Positions 55,809-63,944 of a DNA stretch of 64,000 bases are shown here, piece after piece. Source of the stretch: Sediminibacterium sp. (lineage in GTDB: Bacteria; Bacteroidota; Bacteroidia; Chitinophagales; Chitinophagaceae). Positions within the stretch are counted from its first letter, which is position 1; each line of letters starts with the position of its first letter. The notes beneath the pieces were generated by a model. It was given only the letters and a program-made list of their open reading frames with translations, had not been told where the DNA came from and did not search any database. The DNA is taken from contig QYPL01000018.1 in NCBI GenBank assembly GCA_007280515.1, positions 40,385 through 104,384 of the forward strand. Direction: 5' to 3'. The translations under genes were made by a program, and so were the position numbers.

Positions 55809-57491
55809 CTAATTTAAATACTTAGCCACAATGGGCATCCTTCTTCCAACACCAAATGCTTTAGGAGAAATACGAATAATAGGACAGAATTGATTTCTTT
55901 TATATTCGTTAGTATTTACCATTTTTAAAGTTATATCTACTAGTGCATTATCAAAGCCTAGCGCCTTGATGCTAGCAGGATCGGCTCTTTTTTCAATGTA
56001 TTGAAAAAGTATTTGATCTAGTATTTCATAGGCAGGTAAACTATCGCTGTCTTTTTGGTCGGGTCTTAGTTCAGCACTAGGGGCCTTGGTCATAATATGA
56101 GCAGGAATAATTTCTTTACTACGATTTATATATTTAGCGAGTTCATAGACCTGCATTTTATAGCAATCACCCAGTACGCCTAAGCCGCCCGCCATATCAC
56201 CATATAAAGTACCATAACCTGTGGCTATTTCACTTTTATTAGAGGTATTTAATAAAACATAACCAAATTTATTAGCAATGGCCATTAAAATATTACCCCT
56301 AGACCTGCTTTGTATATTTTCTTCAGCTAAAGAAAAAGGTAAGTCTTTGAATAATGGTTTTAAGGTATCTAAGAAACTTTCATACACTTCTTTAATAGCA
56401 ATGGTATCGTAAGGGTTTTGTAAATTTTTGCTCAATGCTACAGCATCGTCTACAGAATGGTCGGAAGAATAAGGAGAAGGCATTAAAATAGCTCTTACAT
56501 TTTCGGCGCCTAAGGCCTCAGAAGCAATCACTAAAGTAACAGCTGAATCAATCCCACCAGAAGAACCTATGATAGCTTTTGTAAAACCCATTTTAGTAAA
56601 ATAATCTCTCACACCTAATACTAGTGCTTTGTATACTTGATCAATATTTAAGGCAGGCTCTAAGGTTATGGGATTTAATTCTTTATTGGGTACTCTTGCA
56701 GCAGGTTCAATAATAGGCGCATTGATCATACCATCCTCTGTGCATTCAAAAATTTCCATCGCAGATTCGAACATAGGAAGTGCGCCGCAAAGGTTCGCCT
56801 GTTTATCAAAAGCATAAGAACCTCCGTCAAATACAATCTCTGTTTGACTACCTACTGCATTGCAATAGAATAAAGGAATTTTATATTTTAATACATTAGC
56901 TTTAATAGTGGCTTTTCTATCGTCATCATGTGTGTAATCAAAAGGGGAAGCACTAAGGTTTAATAAAATATCTGGAGACTGCTCCATCATTTTATCCATT
57001 GGACAAATTCGGTAAAGTGGATTGTCACCCAAGTTCCAAATATCTTCACAAATAGTAATGGCTAATTTTTTTCCTTTAAAGGGAACTACTTTCCAATCAT
57101 CTGCTGCTTCGAAATATCTATTCTCATCAAAAACATCATAAGTAGGTAATAATGTTTTATGAATCTCCGCTATAATTTTTTTATCGTGTAATAAAAAAGC
57201 AGCGTTGAATAAATCTTTTCCTTTTTTATTTGGATTACGGGCAGGGCTACCAATTAAAACTCCAATGGTATCGGCCGCTTCTTTAATAATTTCTACTTGA
57301 GCATAACATTTAGTAATGAAATCATTGAACTCTACAAAATCTCTGGCAGGGTAGCCACAAACACTCATCTCACTAAATAAAATTAAATCAGCCCCTTGCT
57401 TTTTGGCTTCTTCAATAGCAGTAAGCATTTGTTGGGTGTTCTGTTCAAAATTGCCAATCTGATAATTCTGTTGGGCGATACAAATTTTCAT
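55809..57491 (-). CDS. nadE: Glutamine-dependent NAD+ synthetase
   Basis: A 560-residue two-domain enzyme. The N-terminal nitrilase-type glutaminase domain has the catalytic Glu (LILFSEMSVCGYP), Lys (HKTLLPTYDVF) and Cys (TICEDIWNLG). The C-terminal synthetase has the PP-loop SGGIDSAV (about residue 310). It makes NAD+ from deamido-NAD+ with glutamine as ammonia donor. The ATG follows TACCTTTG by 4 nt. Confidence 0.97.
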   Translation of the reverse strand: MKICIAQQNYQIGNFEQNTQQMLTAIEEAKKQGADLILFSEMSVCGYPARDFVEFNDFITKCYAQVEIIKEAADTIGVLIGSPARNPNKKGKDLFNAAFLLHDKKIIAEIHKTLLPTYDVFDENRYFEAADDWKVVPFKGKKLAITICEDIWNLGDNPLYRICPMDKMMEQSPDILLNLSASPFDYTHDDDRKATIKANVLKYKIPLFYCNAVGSQTEIVFDGGSYAFDKQANLCGALPMFESAMEIFECTEDGMINAPIIEPAARVPNKELNPITLEPALNIDQVYKALVLGVRDYFTKMGFTKAIIGSSGGIDSAVTLVIASEALGAENVRAILMPSPYSSDHSVDDAVALSKNLQNPYDTIAIKEVYESFLDTLKPLFKDLPFSLAEENIQSRSRGNILMAIANKFGYVLLNTSNKSEIATGYGTLYGDMAGGLGVLGDCYKMQVYELAKYINRSKEIIPAHIMTKAPSAELRPDQKDSDSLPAYEILDQILFQYIEKRADPASIKALGFDNALVDITLKMVNTNEYKRNQFCPIIRISPKAFGVGRRMPIVAKYLN

Positions 57492-57495
57492 GGGC

Positions 57496-57503
57496 CAAAG
57501 GTA
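57496..57503 (-). promoter_or_regulatory. -7 element TACCTTTG of nadE (leaderless geometry)
   Basis: A perfect TAnnTTTG on the minus strand, then gccc, then the nadE ATG. It lies in the 15-bp gap after apaG, so nadE could be transcribed separately. Confidence 0.5.
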
Positions 57504-57506
57504 GGC

Positions 57507-57893
57507 TTAGTTTAATTTAACAGGCGCGGCCATTTTAAAGGCTGGAATATTGACATTGATTAAGTCCTTGGTTTCAATATTCTCCATAGTATAATAACCT
57601 TGCATTTTACCTAATTCACTTTTTAAGTGACAGCCACTTACATACTGATAATGTTTACCTGGCATAATTAAGGGTTGCACACCTACTACACCTTCGCCTT
57701 CTACAATTCGGTGTTCACTATTGCTATCAAATACTTCCCAATAACGTTTTAATAATTTAACGGGGAAAGAGTTGTGGTTTTCAATGGTAATTCTGTAAGC
57801 AAACATGTATTCATTTTGCAAAGGATTACTGTAGTCTTTTTGGTAAAAAGTCTCAATACTTACTTCTACTCCTTCTGAAATTTTAGAGACCAT
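57507..57893 (-). CDS. apaG: ApaG domain protein
   Basis: I start at the ATG at 57893 (MVSKISEGV), giving 128 residues, the normal ApaG length. The fibronectin-III-like fold shows YAYRITIENHNSFPVKLLKRYW-type strands and the pocket GEGVVGVQPLIMPGKHYQY. ApaG is linked to Co2+ resistance and Mg2+ efflux in enterobacteria; the mechanism is unclear. It is separated from nadE by 15 bp. Confidence 0.95.
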   Translation of the reverse strand: MVSKISEGVEVSIETFYQKDYSNPLQNEYMFAYRITIENHNSFPVKLLKRYWEVFDSNSEHRIVEGEGVVGVQPLIMPGKHYQYVSGCHLKSELGKMQGYYTMENIETKDLINVNIPAFKMAAPVKLN

Positions 57894-58076
57894 AAGAATT
57901 AACGTCAATAAGTGCTTATACAGAGAATACTGCGGGATAAAAGTACCAAAAATTTACGCCGATTATATAAAAAACCTCTCTATTTTTTTATTAGACCCCC
58001 TAAGTCGCGTAACTTTGCGAAAACTAATGCATTACGTATTAGGTAATGTGGTTAAAATCTAATAAAATCAGTCATA
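57894..58076. other. Divergent apaG/icd intergenic region
   Basis: A 183-bp spacer without a gene. The plus-strand half holds TAACTTTG (58010-58017) and, in the predicted icd leader, the inverted repeat cattac-gtattag-gtaatg (58030-58048), which could be an operator or a leader hairpin. Confidence 0.4.
58010..58017 (+). promoter_or_regulatory. -7 element TAACTTTG of icd
   Basis: A perfect TAnnTTTG, 59 nt before the icd ATG, with TTA rather than TTG at the -33 position. Confidence 0.45.
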
Positions 58077-59528
58077 ATGAAGATTGCAGTAGCTAAAGGA
58101 GACGGAATCGGACCAGAAATTATGGACTCCGTAATTGAAGTTTTTAATGCGGCCAAAGTGCCTTTGGAATATGATTTTGTAGACATGGGAAAATGGGTTT
58201 TTGACAAAGGGTTTAATAATGGTATGACAGCCCAGGCGAAGGATACCATTGAAGAATTAGGTATACTTTTTAAAGGTCCGATGGAGACCCCAAAAGGCAA
58301 GGGAGTGAAAAGTGTAAACGTAACGGCTCGTAAAACTTGGAACACCTACGCGAACAAAAGAACTTTTCAAACACTAAGTGGCGTAGATACTGTTTTTAGT
58401 AAAGCAGGCATTCCTATTGACATTACCATTGTTAGAGAAAATATAGAAGATACCTATGGAGGTATTGAACATATGTTAACCCAGGATGTGGCCTTGGGTC
58501 GTCGTTTTATTACGCGTCCAGGTAGCATGCAAGTTATTAGGTATGCATTTGAAATGGCCAAGAAAAAAGGTGCCAAGCGTATTACTTGCGGCCATAAAGC
58601 AAACATCATGAAATTAACAGATGGTTTGTTTTTAGAAGTATTTAAAGAAGTAGCTAAAGAATATCCTGAGTTAAAAGCAGACGATGTAATTGTGGATGAT
58701 CTTTGTATGAAATTAGTAAGTCGTCCAGATTTATTTGATGTAGTGGTATTAACGAATTTACAAGGAGATATTGTAAGTGACCTATGTGCTGGATTAGTGG
58801 GTGGGCTTGGTTTTGCGCCTTCTGCTAATATTGGTGACCATATATCTATATTTGAAGCAGTGCATGGAACGGCTCCAGATATTGCAGGAAAAAATATTGC
58901 CAATCCTACTGCTTTATTATTAAGTGGCTTGGGTATGTTGCATCATTTAGGTTTAATGGAACAAGCGGTCACTATTGAAAATGCTTTATTATATACTTTG
59001 GAATCGGGTGTGCATACAGGTGATTTTGGAGACCGTGCTATACCTTCCTTAACGACCACTGAATTCGCTCAAGCAGTCATTCAAAACTTTGGAAAATTAC
59101 CAAGTCATCATCCTAAACCTGCTTTAGCTAATTTTTATGTAACGCCTACTAATTTTAAATTAGAAAGTAATCCAATGTTACAAAGTGATTTAAATGACCA
59201 ACATAAAATTGTAGGGGTCGATTTCTTTATTGAAAGTGCAGCACAACCACAAGCTATCGCAGATAAATGTTTATTACATACAACAGCCACCTTAAAGCTA
59301 GTCACCATTACCAATAGAGGAACACAGGTTTGGCCATCGGGTTCGGTATTTACCAATTTAATTAATCAGTATTATTGTCGTTTTGAAACAGTGAATGAAT
59401 CGCCACTTTCTCAAAATGATGTCATTGATTTATATCGTGCCTTAGCAGTGAACTTTAAGATATGTTCCTTAGAAATATTGAATATGTGGGCCGACAAAAA
59501 AGCCTATAGTTTGGCGCAGGGTCAATAG
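58077..59528 (+). CDS. icd: Isocitrate dehydrogenase, long type
   Basis: A 483-residue member of the beta-decarboxylating dehydrogenases. GDGIGPEIMDSV and FEAVHGTAPDIAGKNIANPTALLLS are family signatures, and the substrate-binding Arg set is in ITIVRENIEDTYGG. It has an extra C-terminal domain of about 140 residues, as in Thermus-type IDH. It converts isocitrate to 2-oxoglutarate. Cofactor preference (NADP expected) cannot be fixed by eye. Confidence 0.92.
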   Translation: MKIAVAKGDGIGPEIMDSVIEVFNAAKVPLEYDFVDMGKWVFDKGFNNGMTAQAKDTIEELGILFKGPMETPKGKGVKSVNVTARKTWNTYANKRTFQTLSGVDTVFSKAGIPIDITIVRENIEDTYGGIEHMLTQDVALGRRFITRPGSMQVIRYAFEMAKKKGAKRITCGHKANIMKLTDGLFLEVFKEVAKEYPELKADDVIVDDLCMKLVSRPDLFDVVVLTNLQGDIVSDLCAGLVGGLGFAPSANIGDHISIFEAVHGTAPDIAGKNIANPTALLLSGLGMLHHLGLMEQAVTIENALLYTLESGVHTGDFGDRAIPSLTTTEFAQAVIQNFGKLPSHHPKPALANFYVTPTNFKLESNPMLQSDLNDQHKIVGVDFFIESAAQPQAIADKCLLHTTATLKLVTITNRGTQVWPSGSVFTNLINQYYCRFETVNESPLSQNDVIDLYRALAVNFKICSLEILNMWADKKAYSLAQGQ

Positions 59529-59533
59529 AACCT

Positions 59534-59561
59534 GGGCTTTTACTTAAATAGCCCTGTTTTT
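59534..59561 (+). terminator. Candidate terminator of icd
   Basis: The stem gggct/agccc around an 11-nt loop, followed by tgttttt, starts 6 nt after the stop codon. The stem is short. Confidence 0.45.
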
Positions 59562-59654
59562 ACCCTCATTTTGATAGAAAACTGCTTTTTCTGGTGGGAA
59601 AAAAAACATTTTTGACGTAATTTTACGCCTAATTACAAAACATCCCTTTTACCT

Positions 59655-61340
59655 ATGGCTGAAGCAATATTAATGCCCCGTTTAAGCGATACCATGACAG
59701 AAGGTGTGGTGGCTGCTTGGCATAAAAAAGTGGGTGACACCGTTAAAAAAGGAGACCTATTAGCCGAAATAGAAACGGATAAAGCTACCATGGAATTGGA
59801 AAGCTATCAGGATGGTATTTTATTGCATATTGGTACGCCTCGTGGAGGCAAATTAGAAGTGAATGATTTATTAGCCATATTCGGCAAACAAGGAGAAGAT
59901 ATTACTGCACTTATTAAAGCGAACACCCGTGGCGCTTCCTCTGCTACAATAAGTTCTACAGTTGATACAGAAAAAGCACCGGCTACTTCTTCATCGCCTG
60001 CTGCTAATTCAACCACTAGCGCAACCACTAACACCACTAACACCACTAATAATATTGATGCAAGTACTATGGAAGAAGTAGTATTAATGCCCCGCTTAAG
60101 TGATACCATGACAGAAGGTGTGATTGCAGGCTGGCATAAAAAAGTAGGAGACAAGGTTACCAAAGGAGAAGTGTTGGCGGATATCGAAACCGATAAAGCC
60201 ACCATGGAATTAGAATCTTATAAAGATGGCATTTTATTATACCAAGGTGCACAGGCAGGTGAGAAAATTTTAGTGAATCAACTACTATGTATTATTGGAC
60301 AACCTGGTTTAGATATTGATAGTATTGTAAAATCTATCAAAGCGCCTTCAAGTGCAACAACAGCAGAGGCCCCAAAACCAGCGGCTGCTGCTCCTTCAAA
60401 AGTTTCTGCTACGCCAGCTGCGCCAGTTTCAGCACCTGCTGCCACAGCATCTGCATCGGTGGTGAATGAAGGAAGAATATTTGCATCACCCTTAGCTAAG
60501 AAAATTGCGAAAGACAAAGGAATAGATTTAAAATATGTTCAAGGCACAGGCGAACATGGAAGAATTACAAGAACAGATTTAGAAAATTATACACCTGCTA
60601 TCAATACTTCAAGTGTTGCAAGAGCAGTGGCTCCAAGAAATACAAATTTTGTCGGTCAAGTAAGTTTTGTAGATACCCCAGTTTCGCAAATGCGTAAAAC
60701 CATTGCAAAACGCTTAGGTGAAAGTTTATTTACAGCGCCACATTTTTACTTAACCATGAAAATTAACATGGATGCCACTATTACTGCTAGAACAGTAGTG
60801 AATGAAACAGCCCCTGTTAAAATTAGCTTCAACGATTTTATTGTTAAAGCAGTAGCCCTATCTTTAAAGCAACATCCTAAAGTCAATAGCAGTTGGTTAG
60901 GCGATGTTATTCGCGAAAATCATCATGTGAATATTGGTATTGCCGTGGCTGTTGACGAAGGGCTATTAGTTCCTGTACTTCGTTTTGCTGACGGACTTTC
61001 CTTGGATGAAATAAGTGTATCCGTAAAAGAGTTTGCTAAAAAAGCAAAAGATAAAAAATTACAACCTTCTGATTGGGAAGGAAGCACTTTCACTATTTCT
61101 AATTTAGGTATGTTTGGCATAGATCAATTCACTGCCATTATTAATCCGCCAGATGCTTGTATACTAGCAGTGGGTGGTATTGCACAAGAGCCTGTGGTAA
61201 AAAATGGTCAAGTAGTTGTAGGCAATGTGATGAATGTAACCTTAAGTTGCGACCATAGAGTAGTGGATGGCGCAACAGGATCGGCTTTCTTACAAACTTT
61301 AAAAAGCTATTTAGAAGAACCTATAAGAATGTTTGTGTAA
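59655..61340 (+). CDS. pdhC: Dihydrolipoamide acetyltransferase (E2) with two lipoyl domains
   Basis: A 561-residue E2. Two lipoyl domains (about 1-80 and 138-218) each have ETDKATMEL with the lipoyl Lys. They are joined by a Ser/Thr/Asn-rich linker with a 9-nt tandem repeat; a second Ala/Pro-rich linker leads to an E1/E3-binding domain (about 274-312, FASPLAKKIAKDKG...GRITRTDL). The catalytic domain ends with SCDHRVVDGATG (about 531). It belongs to the pyruvate dehydrogenase complex. No E1 or E3 gene adjoins it; four hairpins follow. Confidence 0.95.
   Translation: MAEAILMPRLSDTMTEGVVAAWHKKVGDTVKKGDLLAEIETDKATMELESYQDGILLHIGTPRGGKLEVNDLLAIFGKQGEDITALIKANTRGASSATISSTVDTEKAPATSSSPAANSTTSATTNTTNTTNNIDASTMEEVVLMPRLSDTMTEGVIAGWHKKVGDKVTKGEVLADIETDKATMELESYKDGILLYQGAQAGEKILVNQLLCIIGQPGLDIDSIVKSIKAPSSATTAEAPKPAAAAPSKVSATPAAPVSAPAATASASVVNEGRIFASPLAKKIAKDKGIDLKYVQGTGEHGRITRTDLENYTPAINTSSVARAVAPRNTNFVGQVSFVDTPVSQMRKTIAKRLGESLFTAPHFYLTMKINMDATITARTVVNETAPVKISFNDFIVKAVALSLKQHPKVNSSWLGDVIRENHHVNIGIAVAVDEGLLVPVLRFADGLSLDEISVSVKEFAKKAKDKKLQPSDWEGSTFTISNLGMFGIDQFTAIINPPDACILAVGGIAQEPVVKNGQVVVGNVMNVTLSCDHRVVDGATGSAFLQTLKSYLEEPIRMFV
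60024..60050 (+). repeat. 9-nt tandem repeat in pdhC linker (3 copies)
   Basis: accactaac occurs twice and accactaat once, in tandem and in frame, coding Thr-Thr-Asn units of the inter-lipoyl linker. Copy number may vary without frameshift. Confidence 0.8.
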
Positions 61341-61376
61341 TTTATTGGAGCTTTATGAAATATAAGCTCCAATAAA
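61341..61376 (+). terminator. Hairpin directly after pdhC
   Basis: A perfect 13-bp stem tttattggagctt/aagctccaataaa with a 10-nt loop, starting at the base after the stop codon. Its U tract is weak (ttctt). Confidence 0.6.
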
Positions 61377-61394
61377 TTCTTCTCTAATGATTTT

Positions 61395-61427
61395 AAAAAA
61401 GCCCCGCGATCTTCGCGGGGCTTTTTT
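61395..61427. terminator. GC-rich terminator
   Basis: The stem aaaaaagccccgcg/cgcggggctttttt with a 5-nt loop has T runs on both strands. It is the strongest intrinsic terminator in the window. Confidence 0.9.
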
Positions 61428-61430
61428 GTT

Positions 61431-61472
61431 AATTAATAAGGGCCTTTAAAGAATTTAAGGCCCTTATTAATT
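61431..61472. terminator. 16-bp perfect hairpin
   Basis: aattaataagggcctt pairs with aaggcccttattaatt around a 10-nt loop. It follows the previous terminator by only 3 nt. Confidence 0.6.
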
Positions 61473-61505
61473 ATACTCTAATTTATTTTTACTCTTATGA
61501 TTTTT

Positions 61506-61540
61506 TCGAGGGACCCCATAAACGGGCCCCTCGATTTTTT
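61506..61540 (+). terminator. Fourth hairpin terminator before the metalloprotease stop
   Basis: tcgaggg/ccctcga with inner ccc/ggg and a T6 tail on the plus strand. It ends one base before the stop codon of the convergent metalloprotease gene. Confidence 0.7.
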
Positions 61541-61541
61541 G

Positions 61542-63944
61542 TTAATCTATATCACATCCAATTGGAGCACCTGGTGCCATGGAAGTGGGCTTAGGTAGCG
61601 TAATATCTTTTGGATTATTAATTCTTTCAAGGGCATATGCATAATGCGCTTTATGAGCAGCATCTGTTTTTGCTAGAGTAGTTAATTTCGCTTTTAATTC
61701 CTTCATTCGGTCATTGCAAATAGTTCTTACTTCATAATTGGCTTCTGTACTTTGACCTACACCCATTAACCAAGTAAGTACTAACTGTTGTGTTTGCTGA
61801 TGAATGCTACCTTCCAAGCCATTAGGTATACTTGCATACCAGGTATTTTTTAATACAGCATCTACTACATTGTCAAAGCCAATGGTTTTGGCTCTCGCTT
61901 TATTTTGCACTAATCTATTCGCTCTTTCTACATTGAATAAAAAACTTAGTTCAAAATCGCTAAGGGCTTCTGCCGCAGCTAATGCATCAAAACTCATACC
62001 TGTTCTTTTATCAAATAATTCACCTACACCATAATACATTGGAGGGCGTGGAGGTATTAATTGTAAAATACGCTCTGGTATGACAAGGGTAGGAGCCGAC
62101 AAACAATTAATAGCAGCATCTAATGCTTTTTGTTGAATAGCATTAGGTAAAATGGTGGGCTTAATTTGATTTACATCGCCTCTTACACTATAATTATAAT
62201 TGATACCCCCAATTAATTTGGTTACTGCTTCATATTGGTAACGGTGGTAATTATATAATGGCACCAATACATCTTCTAATTTAGCTAGAGGGGTGAAATT
62301 AGTGATAGCTTCTTCTCCAAACTGTTCGATGGCTTTTTTTCTGACAGCCATTGCTTGGTCAAGTCCTGCAACTGCGTCAGATTGGTTATCCCATAAATGT
62401 GCATAGGGGTGAAAGCCACTGGCAGCCCTAGCATCGGCATCTGCAATAAATAACAAACCATTCTTTGAATTCTCTGCTAACATATTTTGAAGGGCAGGTG
62501 TTTCATTAACGCCTTTTCCAAAATCTTGATAGCCATACATAATAGCACGCTTATCCCAAGGGCCAATTTCATTGGTGTACACTTTAGAAAAATCTATCTC
62601 TCCATTCTCATTGACAAAAATATTAGGATGAGGATAGTCCATTACAGAGGCGCGATCATTGTAACTAGATGCATAATTATGTTGTAAGCCTAAAGTATGT
62701 CCTACTTCATGCGCAGCTAATTGTCTTAACCTGTGAATAGCGGCTATTCTCATTTTATCTGTAACTGGTTTGCCATTGATATAAGGAGATAATAGGGCTG
62801 TAAAAATTAAATAGTCTTGACGAACTCTTAAAGAACCTAAAGTAACTTGACCTTTAATGATTTCACCTGTTCTAGGATCTGCAATGGTGGCGCCATAGCT
62901 CCAACCGCGTGTAGAACGGTGAACCCAATTAATCATATTGTATCTGATATCCATGGGGTCGGCAGAATCGGGTAGTACTTGCACTTGAAAAGCATTCTTA
63001 TAGCCGGCAGCTTCATAAGCTTGGTTCCACCATCTTGCACCTTCTAATAATGCAGAGCGTATTGGTTCAGGAGTTCCATTGTCTAAATAATAAATAATTG
63101 GTTTTACAGGTTCGCTCATAGCGGCGGTAGGATCTTTTTTAAATAGACGATGTCTATTAATAACCATTCTTTCAATGGGTTCACTTATGTCACTTCCGTA
63201 ATCGAAATAAGTGGTTCCAAAATAACCACTTCTGATATCGTATTTTCTTGGTTGGTAATTGTTATCAGGAAGCTCTACAAAGCTATGGTGCATTCGAAGT
63301 GTAAGTGCTTCTACCGACGGAGCTACCGTTTGCACAAATCTTCCTGCATCGGAACCGCCTACAAAAGTAAGCGTGGCTTCAAACTCTGAATTTTTAGGAA
63401 AGTTTTTAGTGTTAGTAATATAGATGGCCGACCGCCCTTCGTTTAATGTGTAAGTACCTTGCTTCATTTTTCTAATTCTATCTGCTGCTCCATGCGCATC
63501 TCTTAATAAAAATGGAGTAGCATCTACTAAAAGGGTATTGGCTTCTTCGGCTTCAACATTAAAACTAAATAAGATAGATTGCGCGAAAGACTCATTCACT
63601 GCTTTTTGTTCTCTGGGGTCACTCGTAACAGCACGGAAGTCGGTGTTGGGTTGGGTCAACAATAGTTTTTTACCCACGCGTTGGAAAAACACAATGCGTG
63701 AATCGCCAATCTGTCCTCTATCAAGCCCGATATCATTGGATCCTAGGCCAGCTGGCAAAGAATTGACATATAAAAAAGGAGTTTCTAATTTGTCTACTGC
63801 AATGAAAATTTTTCCTTGTGCAGCATCCCAATAGTAATTAAAATAACCCTTATGCAATTCCATTGATTTTGTTTTTTCTGCAATCGAATTAGTTTGCGCT
63901 TGCAGTAAAAAAGGAAAACATAATAACATTAAAATAATACGCAT
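61542..63944 (-). CDS. Secreted zinc metalloprotease (DUF5117 type)
   Basis: An 800-residue secreted protein with a signal peptide ending near LQAQ. The N-terminal half fits the DUF5117 region of Bacteroidota zinc-dependent metalloproteases (GYFNYYWDAAQGKIFIAV...FLYVNSLPAGLGSNDIGLDRGQ). The catalytic motif HEVGHTLGLQHN (about residue 411) is of the metzincin type, and a later SVMDYP gives the Met-turn. It probably cleaves proteins outside the cell; the target is unknown. The gene is convergent with pdhC and its promoter lies near the window edge. Confidence 0.92.
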   Translation of the reverse strand: MRIILMLLCFPFLLQAQTNSIAEKTKSMELHKGYFNYYWDAAQGKIFIAVDKLETPFLYVNSLPAGLGSNDIGLDRGQIGDSRIVFFQRVGKKLLLTQPNTDFRAVTSDPREQKAVNESFAQSILFSFNVEAEEANTLLVDATPFLLRDAHGAADRIRKMKQGTYTLNEGRSAIYITNTKNFPKNSEFEATLTFVGGSDAGRFVQTVAPSVEALTLRMHHSFVELPDNNYQPRKYDIRSGYFGTTYFDYGSDISEPIERMVINRHRLFKKDPTAAMSEPVKPIIYYLDNGTPEPIRSALLEGARWWNQAYEAAGYKNAFQVQVLPDSADPMDIRYNMINWVHRSTRGWSYGATIADPRTGEIIKGQVTLGSLRVRQDYLIFTALLSPYINGKPVTDKMRIAAIHRLRQLAAHEVGHTLGLQHNYASSYNDRASVMDYPHPNIFVNENGEIDFSKVYTNEIGPWDKRAIMYGYQDFGKGVNETPALQNMLAENSKNGLLFIADADARAASGFHPYAHLWDNQSDAVAGLDQAMAVRKKAIEQFGEEAITNFTPLAKLEDVLVPLYNYHRYQYEAVTKLIGGINYNYSVRGDVNQIKPTILPNAIQQKALDAAINCLSAPTLVIPERILQLIPPRPPMYYGVGELFDKRTGMSFDALAAAEALSDFELSFLFNVERANRLVQNKARAKTIGFDNVVDAVLKNTWYASIPNGLEGSIHQQTQQLVLTWLMGVGQSTEANYEVRTICNDRMKELKAKLTTLAKTDAAHKAHYAYALERINNPKDITLPKPTSMAPGAPIGCDID

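Noticed and set aside
54562-57491. Treating nadE-DUF1343 as a defence-type NAD-depletion pair
   Set aside because: NadE is a complete biosynthetic enzyme and DUF1343 a secreted wall enzyme; there is no effector domain and no sign of a defence island.
58454-58903. 149-aa minus-strand ORF inside icd
   Set aside because: Antisense shadow; icd reads through the whole region with all family motifs intact.
59807-60517. Minus-strand ORFs of 132 and 79 aa opposite pdhC
   Set aside because: Low-complexity Val/Ala frames produced by the repetitive linkers on the other strand.
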